From: Pseudochrobactrum saccharolyticum
Lineage (GTDB): Bacteria; Pseudomonadota; Alphaproteobacteria; Rhizobiales; Rhizobiaceae
NCBI RefSeq assembly: GCF_008801715.1
Contig: NZ_VZPG01000001.1
Coordinates: 1,054,001-1,118,000, forward strand
Direction of reading: 5' to 3'
Length of the DNA stretch: 64,000 nucleotides
A program made the position numbers and the translations under genes. This document shows positions 29,530 to 37,816 of the stretch, piece by piece. The notes under the pieces are model-generated. The model searched no databases, was not told where the DNA came from, and saw only the letters and a list, made by a program, of their open reading frames with translations. How positions within the stretch are numbered: position 1 is the first letter of the stretch; each line of letters opens with the position of its first letter.

Positions 29530-30195
29530 TTAATCTGTCGAAATTTTCAATGCGAAAGCTGCGGCTAATGGCCCGATAATAGCAGCAATCAGCGTATTCG
29601 CCGACAGCATCAGCAAAGGTGAAAGAAATGCAGCATTTTCCGTCACTGCACCATAGGATGCCGAGACACCGAAAATCAGCACCGGAATGGTCAAAGGCAG
29701 GATCATCACCGAGACCAGCAACCCGCCGCGCGGCATGGAAACGGCCAACGCCGCGCCCAATGCGCCGATAAAGATCACTGCCGGTGTGCCGATCAGCAAT
29801 GTGAGCGCTGTTGCACCGATTGCCAGTGGCTCCATATTCATAATCAGCCCGAGAAACGGCGCGGCAATCACCAGCGGCAAGACCGTTGCCACCCAATGCG
29901 CCAGACATTTCACAATCACCGTCAATGTCAGGAAATGACGTTCCCGCGCCATAATCATCACATCGAGTGAACCATCTTCGCGATCTGCCTGAAACAACCG
30001 GTCAAGGCCGAGCAGCACCGCCAGCAGCGCGCCAAGCCACAACATTGCAGGACCAATACGCGCCAGCAATTTAAGATCAGGCCCGACGGCAAAAGGCACG
30101 ACGGCGGCAACGGCCAGATAGAACAGAATACCTGTTAAAGCACCACCGCCTGCGCGGATGGCAATACGCAGATCACGCCAGAACAAAGCCTTCAT
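29530..30195 (-). CDS. ccmB: Haem exporter protein CcmB
   Basis: A 221-residue membrane subunit with about six helices that works with the ATPase CcmA to release haem-loaded CcmE. Its N-terminal FWRDLRIAIRAGGGALTGILF and the segment DREDGSLDVMIMARERHF are typical for CcmB. The ATG overlaps the ccmA stop (ATGA), implying translational coupling. Confidence 0.94.
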   Translation of the reverse strand: MKALFWRDLRIAIRAGGGALTGILFYLAVAAVVPFAVGPDLKLLARIGPAMLWLGALLAVLLGLDRLFQADREDGSLDVMIMARERHFLTLTVIVKCLAHWVATVLPLVIAAPFLGLIMNMEPLAIGATALTLLIGTPAVIFIGALGAALAVSMPRGGLLVSVMILPLTIPVLIFGVSASYGAVTENAAFLSPLLMLSANTLIAAIIGPLAAAFALKISTD

Positions 30196-30851
30196 GACAG
30201 CCAGCCCTGCGCTTCAGCGCCATGGTCGCCAAGTTGGTAATCTTCAAGCCGCAAATGCTGCACAGCATCAGAACCCGCCTGTTCCAGACCGAGCGCAATA
30301 TGCGTAACCGCAACAATCATGCCGCCCTTTTTTAAATGCTCGCGCATCACCCCGGCAAACATCGCTTGCGCATGGGTGTCCAGACCCGAAGTCGGCTCAT
30401 CCAGCAGCCATAATGGCCGGTGCGAGCAGAGCAACGTGGCAATGGTCACACGGCGTTTCTGCCCTGTGGAGAGATAGCCGTAAGGCAGATGATCAATATT
30501 ATAGAGGCCGACAATTTCCAAAGCCTCATCAATATCATGCAGGGGGCTTCCATGAAAATCCTGCCAGAACTTCAGATTTTCATAAACACTCAGCGCCGGT
30601 TTCATCGCATTGAGGGTACTGAGATAATGGCTGTGTGCCATCACCGGCTCCTGCGCCCCATCTATTTCCAGCCAGACCGTACCGTCAGAAGCGGGCAACA
30701 GACCGGCAATGATTCGCAGCAGCGTTGATTTTCCTGCGCCATTCGGCCCTGTGATAATCAAAGCCTGACCATCGCTCAGGCTTGCGCACAGAGAGTTGAA
30801 CAGGAGATTATCGCCCCGTTCTCCGCTCAGATTTTCCGCAACAAGCCGCAT
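30192..30851 (-). CDS. ccmA: Haem ABC exporter ATP-binding protein CcmA
   Basis: A 219-residue ATPase with Walker A GPNGAGKST, the signature YLSTGQKRR (LSxGQ), Walker B LWLLDEPTSGLD and a His switch in VAVTHIALG. The start at 30851 is chosen over an upstream in-frame codon because GGAGG lies four bases before it. It is the first gene of the ccmABCDG block; ccmE, ccmF and ccmH are not in the window and must lie elsewhere, as is usual in this order. Confidence 0.94.
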   Translation of the reverse strand: MRLVAENLSGERGDNLLFNSLCASLSDGQALIITGPNGAGKSTLLRIIAGLLPASDGTVWLEIDGAQEPVMAHSHYLSTLNAMKPALSVYENLKFWQDFHGSPLHDIDEALEIVGLYNIDHLPYGYLSTGQKRRVTIATLLCSHRPLWLLDEPTSGLDTHAQAMFAGVMREHLKKGGMIVAVTHIALGLEQAGSDAVQHLRLEDYQLGDHGAEAQGWLS

Positions 30852-31197
30852 ATGGCCTCCGATACCACGAATATTTATCAAATTGTCCGGTTTTCCCTAT
30901 CAGGAACCCCGACAAAACAAGCCGCAACATTTCGCCGCAACAGCATAATTTTACGCTTTAAGAGTCTGGAACAGTTTTAAAAAACTGACTATATAGCAGC
31001 TACCATGCCAGCGGTCGGCGTGGAAACCATTTTTGGCCGATCTCTAAAGCCTGATGTTTGTTAAACAAGTTCCTTGTTAAGCACAGGCCTCGGGACGGAC
31101 AGCGGAAATGACTGCACCCGCACCTAAGCGCGTCCTTGAAACGCAGCAGAGGCGTTCGTCCTGGTTTTCCGGCCAGTAAGCATGAAGGACGAACATC
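30852..31197 (+). promoter_or_regulatory. Divergent ccmA-acnA intergenic region with putative acnA promoter and two palindromes
   Basis: The gap is 346 bp. TGGAAC (30967-30972) and TATATA (30990-30995), 17 bp apart, form a plausible promoter towards acnA. Its spacer contains an inverted repeat, cagtttt-aa-aaaactg (30972-30987). A second, imperfect palindrome, ttaaacaag-ttc-cttgttaa, lies at 31061-31080 in the likely untranslated leader. No ORF is convincing. Confidence 0.45.
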
Positions 31198-33888
31198 GTG
31201 TCTCACATCGATAGTTTCAAATGCCGTAAGACGCTTACCGTCGACGGCAAAGACTATGTTTATTACAGCCTGACCGAAGCTGAAAAAAACGGTCTTGAAG
31301 GCGTATCCAAACTCCCATTCTCCATGAAGGTTCTGCTTGAAAACCTTCTGCGCTTCGAAGATGACCGCAGCGTCAAGAAAGCGGATATCGAAAATATCGC
31401 CAAATGGCTGGTTGACCGTGGTTCTGCCGGTGCAGAAATCGCCTATCGTCCTGCACGCGTACTGATGCAGGACTTTACCGGCGTTCCTGCCGTTGTTGAC
31501 CTTGCTGCAATGCGCGATGCCATGGTGGCACTCGGCGGCGATGCTGAAAAAATCAACCCGCTGGTTCCTGTTGACCTCGTAATCGACCACTCTGTGATCG
31601 TTGACGAATTCGGTAATCCGCAGGCTTTCAAAAACAACGTTGATCTCGAATATCAGCGCAATGCCGAGCGTTACCGCTTCCTGAAATGGGGCCAGCAGGC
31701 ATTCCAGAACTTCCGCGTTGTTCCTCCGGGCACAGGTATCTGCCATCAGGTTAACCTTGAATATCTGGCTCAGGCCGTATGGACCAAGGAAGAAAACGGC
31801 GAAACCGTTGCTTATCCTGACACCTGCGTTGGTACAGACAGCCACACAACCATGGTCAACGGCCTTGGCGTTCTTGGCTGGGGTGTTGGTGGTATTGAAG
31901 CGGAAGCTTCGATGCTCGGCCAGCCGGTTTCCATGCTGCTGCCGGAAGTTATCGGCTTCAAGCTGACCGGCAAGGTCAAAGAAGGCGTCACCGCGACTGA
32001 CCTCGTGCTCACCGTTACCCAGATGCTGCGTAAAAAAGGCGTTGTCGGTAAATTTGTTGAGTTCTTCGGTCCGGGTCTCGACAATATGACCCTTGCAGAC
32101 CGCGCAACCATTGCCAATATGGGCCCTGAATATGGTGCGACCTGTGGTTTCTTCCCTGTAGACAAAGAAACCCTCAACTACATGAACACAACCGGCCGTG
32201 ACGAACATCGTCTCAAACTGGTTGAAGCCTACTCCCGTGCACAGGGCATGTGGCGTGAAGCTGACAGCACAGATCCTGTCTTCACAGACATTCTTGAGCT
32301 GGATATGGGCGACGTTGTTCCATCCATGGCTGGTCCGAAGCGTCCTGAAGGCCGTATTGCTCTGGAAGGCATTGCTTCCGGTTTCGCGACTTCTCTGGAA
32401 ACAGAATACAAGAAAACAACCGGTCAGACCGCACGCTACGCTGTTGAAGGCGAAGATTTCGACCTCGGCCACGGTGATGTTGTGATCGCTGCGATCACTT
32501 CCTGCACCAACACCTCGAACCCGAGCGTGCTGATTGCTGCCGGTCTTCTTGCCCGTAATGCTGTTGCCAAAGGCCTGAAAACCAAGCCTTGGGTTAAAAC
32601 ATCGCTGGCTCCTGGCTCTCAGGTTGTAGCTGCCTATCTGGAAAATGCAGGTCTGCAGAAAGATCTCGACGCACTGGGCTTCAACCTGGTTGGCTTCGGC
32701 TGCACCACCTGTATCGGTAACTCCGGTCCGCTGCCTGCTCCGATCTCCAAGACCATTAATGAAAAAGGCCTGATCGGCGCCGCTGTTCTCTCCGGTAACC
32801 GTAACTTTGAAGGCCGCGTATCACCTGACGTTCAGGCCAACTATCTGGCATCCCCGCCACTGGTTGTTGCCCACGCTCTGGCCGGTACTGTCACCAAAGA
32901 TCTGACCAAAGAACCAATTGGTGAAGACAAAGACGGCAACCCTGTATTCCTGCGTGATATCTGGCCTTCATCCGCTGAAATTCAGGAATTCATTGCCAAG
33001 AACGTAACGCGCAAGATCTTCTCGGAAAAATATGCCGATGTGTTCAAGGGCGACGAAAACTGGCAGGCCGTTCAGGTACCAGCCGGTCAGACCTATGCAT
33101 GGGACGATAATTCGACCTATGTGCAGAACCCGCCATATTTCGTAGGCATGGGCAAATCAGCCGGTGAAATCTCCGACATCAAGGGCGCTCGCGTGCTCGG
33201 CCTGTTCGGCGACAAGATCACCACTGACCACATTTCGCCAGCCGGTTCGATCAAGGCACAGTCCCCTGCCGGTAAATATCTGCTCGATAACGGCGTCGCC
33301 GTTGCAGACTTCAACCAGTACGGTACACGTCGCGGCAACCACGAAGTGATGATGCGCGGTACTTTTGCAAATATCCGTATCCGCAACCACATGCTCGGTG
33401 AAAATGGCCGCGAAGGCGGTTACACCATTCATTACCCAAGCAAGGAAGAAACCTCGATCTATGATGCAGCAATGCAGTATAAAGCAGAGGGCGTTCCGCT
33501 GGTTGTGTTTGCCGGTGTTGAATATGGTAACGGCTCGTCCCGTGACTGGGCTGCCAAAGGCACTAATCTGCTCGGCGTTAAAGCTGTGATCTCGCAGTCA
33601 TTTGAGCGTATTCACCGTTCCAACCTCGTCGGCATGGGCATTGTACCATTTGTGTTTGAAGAAGGCACAAGCTGGCAGTCCCTCGGCCTGAAGGGCGACG
33701 AAGTGGTAACCATTGAAGGTCTGGCAGACATTCGTCCACGCCAGAAGACCAATGCAACCATCACTTTCGCTGACGGTTCCGTGAAGCAGGTACCCCTGAT
33801 CTGCCGTATCGATACGCTGGATGAACTGGACTACATGAAGAATGGCGGCATTCTACAGACCGTTCTGCGTGATCTGGCCAAAGCCTGA
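31198..33888 (+). CDS. acnA: Aconitate hydratase A
   Basis: Interconverts citrate and isocitrate in the TCA cycle. The 896-residue length matches AcnA/IRP-type aconitases. The [4Fe-4S] ligands are Cys436 (in SCTNTSNP), Cys502 and Cys505 (in [12 protein letters not shown]). [27 protein letters not shown] and [13 protein letters not shown] are the substrate-binding blocks. The start codon is GTG, with AAGGAC seven bases upstream. The codon choice looks like that of a highly expressed gene. It is cytoplasmic and monocistronic. Confidence 0.97.
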   Translation: MSHIDSFKCRKTLTVDGKDYVYYSLTEAEKNGLEGVSKLPFSMKVLLENLLRFEDDRSVKKADIENIAKWLVDRGSAGAEIAYRPARVLMQDFTGVPAVVDLAAMRDAMVALGGDAEKINPLVPVDLVIDHSVIVDEFGNPQAFKNNVDLEYQRNAERYRFLKWGQQAFQNFRVVPPGTGICHQVNLEYLAQAVWTKEENGETVAYPDTCVGTDSHTTMVNGLGVLGWGVGGIEAEASMLGQPVSMLLPEVIGFKLTGKVKEGVTATDLVLTVTQMLRKKGVVGKFVEFFGPGLDNMTLADRATIANMGPEYGATCGFFPVDKETLNYMNTTGRDEHRLKLVEAYSRAQGMWREADSTDPVFTDILELDMGDVVPSMAGPKRPEGRIALEGIASGFATSLETEYKKTTGQTARYAVEGEDFDLGHGDVVIAAITSCTNTSNPSVLIAAGLLARNAVAKGLKTKPWVKTSLAPGSQVVAAYLENAGLQKDLDALGFNLVGFGCTTCIGNSGPLPAPISKTINEKGLIGAAVLSGNRNFEGRVSPDVQANYLASPPLVVAHALAGTVTKDLTKEPIGEDKDGNPVFLRDIWPSSAEIQEFIAKNVTRKIFSEKYADVFKGDENWQAVQVPAGQTYAWDDNSTYVQNPPYFVGMGKSAGEISDIKGARVLGLFGDKITTDHISPAGSIKAQSPAGKYLLDNGVAVADFNQYGTRRGNHEVMMRGTFANIRIRNHMLGENGREGGYTIHYPSKEETSIYDAAMQYKAEGVPLVVFAGVEYGNGSSRDWAAKGTNLLGVKAVISQSFERIHRSNLVGMGIVPFVFEEGTSWQSLGLKGDEVVTIEGLADIRPRQKTNATITFADGSVKQVPLICRIDTLDELDYMKNGGILQTVLRDLAKA

Positions 33889-33911
33889 TAGCTAAGCGCT
33901 TAATATGAATA

Positions 33912-33943
33912 AAAACGCCGCTGAAGAAATTCAGCGGCGTTTT
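33912..33943 (+). terminator. Intrinsic terminator of acnA
   Basis: A perfect 14-bp stem (33912-33925 with 33930-33943) closed by a GAAA tetraloop starts 24 bases after the acnA stop. Confidence 0.9.
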
Positions 33944-34066
33944 GCTATAAAAGTCACAGCGTAGATTTATAAACGTTAAATTATCATATAAATTAAAATC
34001 TTGTTAAATATAACAGCTGATATGAGTAAACATTAAACATATCAATTAAGAACCAAGGAGATAATC

Positions 34067-36808
34067 ATGGTTCTTAAATCAAATAAATATTACGCATTAA
34101 TTTTATCTACAACGATATTATACTCTCAGCCAAGTATTTTACATGCAGATGATTTTGTATGGAATGGCATGACCAACTCTGACTGGTACAATGCCCAAAA
34201 CTGGATTTCAAATGGAGGATATGGCCCAGTAACAACCTTCCCCACTAAAGATGACAACGCGTGGTGGAGGGCTACGAAAAGCTATACCGCAACGCTGACC
34301 AGTACAAGCTTACCAGCAGAAATAAACGATCTGGAGTTCAGCGGCTCCGCGGCAGGAACTAAAAACGCCCTAATTCTAGATGGCGGGCAATTAAAAGCTT
34401 ATGGCCACCTTTTGACAACAGCAGTTGGGCCCAGCAACTTAGTGACCTCAACGCTCACCATACGGTCGAACGGCCAGCTTACAATTGAAGACCAAATCCT
34501 ACTCAGCGATCAACCCGGGGCTATTACTAACGTCAATCTAAGCAGTGGCGGCAAATTCATACATGCCTCAACCCAAGAGGCTACATTCTCTGTACAAGAG
34601 GGTACGGTTGTCAACTTCAATGCCGACGGTAAAAATACTAAAGCTCAGCTTGGGAAAACAACCATGGCCCAAAGTGGCAAGGTTGACATGATAATCACCA
34701 ATGGCGCGAAAGTTTCAGCTCAATCTCTAACCATAGCCAGTGAAAAGGGCTCCCAATTCACCGCTTACATATCAGGCGGCAAAAGCGAACTCTCTTCAAA
34801 TAGCGATACAATTCTAGGAGCATACGGCCAAGCCGATATATATTTATACGATGGCGGGGCGTTTAATACGACGGGAAAACTCATATCATCTAAAAATGCG
34901 GAGGGATTAGTAAATATCCACATAGGAAATCCCAATGATCCGTCCAGCTCCACCGGAAGCTTCACCGCAAGTACATTTGATTTCAACCAACATAAAACCA
35001 ATCTCGTTATCCACAAAACCAGAGATACTTTTAATTTAAATTTCCAATCATTTATAAGTGCTAATATTTCTATTGAATCAGGTGCAGATTTAATTGTCGG
35101 AAGCACAACAAACACTATTGATCTCAACAATACTCAGATAACAATCAATGAAAATTCCACATTATCAGGATTCATGAAATATGCACAAATAAAAAACAAA
35201 GGAACAGTAAATATTGGTAATGACAACAGTTATACAAATATCAACATTGACATTCTTGATGGAGCATCTCCTCTCAAACCTAACGATAAAAGCGTTATCC
35301 TTTTTGACACAGTACTCGGCGATGACAATTCACAGACCGACAGTATTACAATTGGAACTGAGACAGACGGAAACTCTATTCTTAAAATCAATAACAAGGG
35401 AGGACAAGGCGCTTTAACCAAAAACGGTATTCGCCTCATAGAATATCAAACTACTACCGGCTCTTTCGGAAATATGACACTGGGAAGTCCAGATTTTACA
35501 ACAACAGATGGCAGTCAACCGGCCATCATTGCAGGTGCTTATGCTTATACCCTCCATAAAGGCACCCCTGAGGGAAACAATACAACAGACTGGTATTTAC
35601 GAAGCACACAAGACTCCCCTCCCGGCCCGCCGTCACCACCATCCCCTCCAACACCACCAACTCCACCTAGTCCGCCAACACCTCCAGGCCCGCCAGTGCC
35701 TCCGGGACCTCCGTCATCGCCTACTCCACCTGTACCACCAGCACCTCCGGGGCCAAATCCGGATCCGCGCTATCAGCCGGGCGTACCGCTTTACAACAAT
35801 AATGTTGAAAACATGAGAAGCATCAATCAGACTTTGATGTCATCGCTCTATACACGCGCCGGAAACCGTTACTGGAGCGGTGCAGGAGCCTATCATATTG
35901 CCCAAGGCGATGGTCCGGGGTCCGGCTATCAGCCACCTGAAGCCGGTACAGTCGTAACGGATACAGGACTGTTCTGGATACGCACAGAGGCCGGTCAGGA
36001 AAATTACAGCTCGCAATCATCAACCATTGCCAGCAAATACCGCCAGAATTACTGGCTGGTACAAGCGGGTCTCGACAGCCAGTTGCGCGAAACCGAGACC
36101 GGCCGCCTGATCGGGAGCGGCTGGGTGCATTATATTGATGCCAAAAGCAGAAGCTATTCGCGCTATGGCGATGGCGATATCAACACGCAGGCCTATGGTT
36201 TCGGCGGTGCTCTGACATGGTATGGCGATAATGGTTTTTATGTCGATGCCCAGACACAGGTCAGCTGGTACAAGACCGACCTTTATTCTGATCTGACACG
36301 GAAGAACCATGTCTCCGATCATAATAATGCCGGTTATGGTTTTGGCATCGAAGTCGGAAAACGTATCCAGTATAATGATTTCTGGTCATTCACACCGCAG
36401 GCACAACTGACCTATTCCGGTCTGAATCTGAAGGATTATACGGATTTCTACGATGCCAGAGTCCATCACTCCAATGAGAATGATGTGCTGGGTCGAATTG
36501 GTCTGGCAACGAACTATGAAAATGCATGGCAGGATGCTGCCGGTTTCACCCGAAAACTGGATCTTTACGGCATGATTGGCGTGCAGCAAAACTTCACAGG
36601 AAATTCCAATCTCATCCTTGTTTCCGGCACACCTTTCTATACCGGCGGACAAACCCGCACACAGCTGCAATTAACGCTGGGTTCGACCTATAGCTGGAAT
36701 GACGGCAAATATGCCATCTTCGGGACAGTTGAAACCAGCAGCGCCACGAAGAATATCAGTGACAATTACAGTCTCTCCGGCAATCTCGGATTTAAGATAC
36801 GCTGGTGA
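34067..36808 (+). CDS. Autotransporter (type Va) outer-membrane protein
   Basis: A 913-residue secreted adhesin-like protein. A signal peptide of about 27 residues ends near ILHAD. The passenger (about 28-510) begins with the autotransporter-associated block DFVWNGMTNSDWYNAQNW and continues with Asn/Thr/Ser-rich, Gly-spaced strands that suggest a beta-helix. A proline-rich hinge of about 55 residues (PPGPPSPPSPPTPP...) links to the C-terminal beta-barrel of about 300 residues, which starts near YRQNYWLVQAG and ends in FKIRW with the terminal aromatic residue needed for outer-membrane insertion. The passenger DNA is clearly more AT-rich and uses codons such as ata, cta and aat more than the barrel, suggesting a mosaic gene. 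AAGGAG precedes the ATG. The target is unknown. Confidence 0.9.
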   Translation: MVLKSNKYYALILSTTILYSQPSILHADDFVWNGMTNSDWYNAQNWISNGGYGPVTTFPTKDDNAWWRATKSYTATLTSTSLPAEINDLEFSGSAAGTKNALILDGGQLKAYGHLLTTAVGPSNLVTSTLTIRSNGQLTIEDQILLSDQPGAITNVNLSSGGKFIHASTQEATFSVQEGTVVNFNADGKNTKAQLGKTTMAQSGKVDMIITNGAKVSAQSLTIASEKGSQFTAYISGGKSELSSNSDTILGAYGQADIYLYDGGAFNTTGKLISSKNAEGLVNIHIGNPNDPSSSTGSFTASTFDFNQHKTNLVIHKTRDTFNLNFQSFISANISIESGADLIVGSTTNTIDLNNTQITINENSTLSGFMKYAQIKNKGTVNIGNDNSYTNINIDILDGASPLKPNDKSVILFDTVLGDDNSQTDSITIGTETDGNSILKINNKGGQGALTKNGIRLIEYQTTTGSFGNMTLGSPDFTTTDGSQPAIIAGAYAYTLHKGTPEGNNTTDWYLRSTQDSPPGPPSPPSPPTPPTPPSPPTPPGPPVPPGPPSSPTPPVPPAPPGPNPDPRYQPGVPLYNNNVENMRSINQTLMSSLYTRAGNRYWSGAGAYHIAQGDGPGSGYQPPEAGTVVTDTGLFWIRTEAGQENYSSQSSTIASKYRQNYWLVQAGLDSQLRETETGRLIGSGWVHYIDAKSRSYSRYGDGDINTQAYGFGGALTWYGDNGFYVDAQTQVSWYKTDLYSDLTRKNHVSDHNNAGYGFGIEVGKRIQYNDFWSFTPQAQLTYSGLNLKDYTDFYDARVHHSNENDVLGRIGLATNYENAWQDAAGFTRKLDLYGMIGVQQNFTGNSNLILVSGTPFYTGGQTRTQLQLTLGSTYSWNDGKYAIFGTVETSSATKNISDNYSLSGNLGFKIRW

Positions 36809-36820
36809 AACAACAATGAA

Positions 36821-36846
36821 AAAGGGCAGCCCTGCGGCTGCCCTTT
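36821..36846. terminator. Bidirectional intrinsic terminator
   Basis: An 11-bp stem (36821-36831 with 36836-36846) and 4-nt loop lie between the convergent autotransporter and ybhL genes. Confidence 0.85.
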
Positions 36847-36875
36847 CTGATTTCAAAACCTGAAAACCTTCAGCA

Positions 36876-37607
36876 CTATTCACGATTGCCCAGGAAGTTG
36901 AGCAGGAACATGAACATGTTGATGAAGTCGAGGTAAAGACGCAGTGCGCCCATTACAATCTTGCGACCCATCGCATCGGATGCATCACCTTCGTAATACA
37001 TTTCCTTGATCTGCTGGGTGTCATAGGCGGTAAGACCGGCAAAGATCAAAACACCAAGAACCGATACTGCAAACTGCAGAGCAGAAGAGCCGAGGAAGAT
37101 GTTAACCACGGAGGCAATGATAAGGCCGAACAGACCCATCATCAGGAACGAGCCCATTGCCGACAGGTCGCGTTTGGTGGTGTAGCCGTAAAGCGACAGG
37201 GCACCAAAAGAGGCTGCGGTAATGAAGAACGTACGCACGATGCTCTCGCCGGTAAAGACGAGGAAGATCGAGGACAGCGACAGACCAACCAAACCGGCAT
37301 AAACCCAGAATGTCAGCTGCGCGGTTGCAACGCTCATGCGCTCAATGCGGAAGCTCAGGAAAAATACGGCAGCCAATGGAGCAAGCATTACGACCCATTT
37401 CAGCGGGCTGCCATACATAAGTTGTGCGAAGGCCGGATTGTTCATGGCGAGATAGGATGTGCCGAGTGCAGCCAGACCGGTTACGGCCAGACCAATCGCC
37501 ATCATATTATAAACGCCAAGCATGTATGAGCGCAGTCCCTGATCGACGGCTGCGTCTGCGCGCGCCCCGACCGGGCTCTGCGCCTGTACATTACGAAAAT
37601 CTACCAT
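36876..37607 (-). CDS. ybhL: Bax inhibitor-1/YccA family membrane protein (YbhL)
   Basis: A 243-residue protein with seven hydrophobic helices, of the Bax inhibitor-1 family; bacterial members act as pH-sensitive ion leak channels or protease modulators. Family blocks are GVYNMMAIGLAVTGLAALG near the N-terminus and TAYDTQQIKEMYYEGD, whose Asp is part of the conserved pH-sensor pair, near the C-terminus, followed by ALRLYLDFINMFMFLLNFLGNR. GAGGA lies before the ATG. A structured leader hairpin precedes it, as expected for ybhL genes in this order. Confidence 0.93.
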   Translation of the reverse strand: MVDFRNVQAQSPVGARADAAVDQGLRSYMLGVYNMMAIGLAVTGLAALGTSYLAMNNPAFAQLMYGSPLKWVVMLAPLAAVFFLSFRIERMSVATAQLTFWVYAGLVGLSLSSIFLVFTGESIVRTFFITAASFGALSLYGYTTKRDLSAMGSFLMMGLFGLIIASVVNIFLGSSALQFAVSVLGVLIFAGLTAYDTQQIKEMYYEGDASDAMGRKIVMGALRLYLDFINMFMFLLNFLGNRE

Positions 37608-37624
37608 AATATTCCTCTTGCCTT

Positions 37625-37670
37625 GTTCCGTCCGGTGTCGGGGGCGCTCCCCAGGCGCCGCTGGCGGAAC
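37625..37670 (-). ncRNA. ybhL-type leader RNA hairpin
   Basis: The 5' leader of ybhL folds into a GC-rich hairpin. The outer stem gttccg/cggaac (37670-37665 with 37630-37625, minus-strand reading) encloses an inner ggcgc/gcgcc stem capped by a ctgggga-type loop. A 'ybhL' cis-regulatory motif was described in Rhizobiales upstream of this very gene family (Rfam RF00520, from memory). Position and shape fit, but no covariance search was possible. Confidence 0.55.
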
Positions 37671-37816
37671 CCCAGCATGCCTGCCTGATATAATGGTTAT
37701 TTTGCATGTTCAAAACAAGACCAAACAACCCTTTACCAGTAAAAAAGCTTTGTTTTTAGAATCTTTTACGCTGCATCCTGTTTCTCTCAGTACGATAAAA
37801 CAGAGTATTTAAGCCT

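Noticed and set aside
31000-32472. 490-codon ORF on the minus strand
   Set aside because: It lies antisense to acnA, has Phe/Asn/His-rich low-likelihood composition and no domain; it is a by-product of the strong codon bias of acnA.
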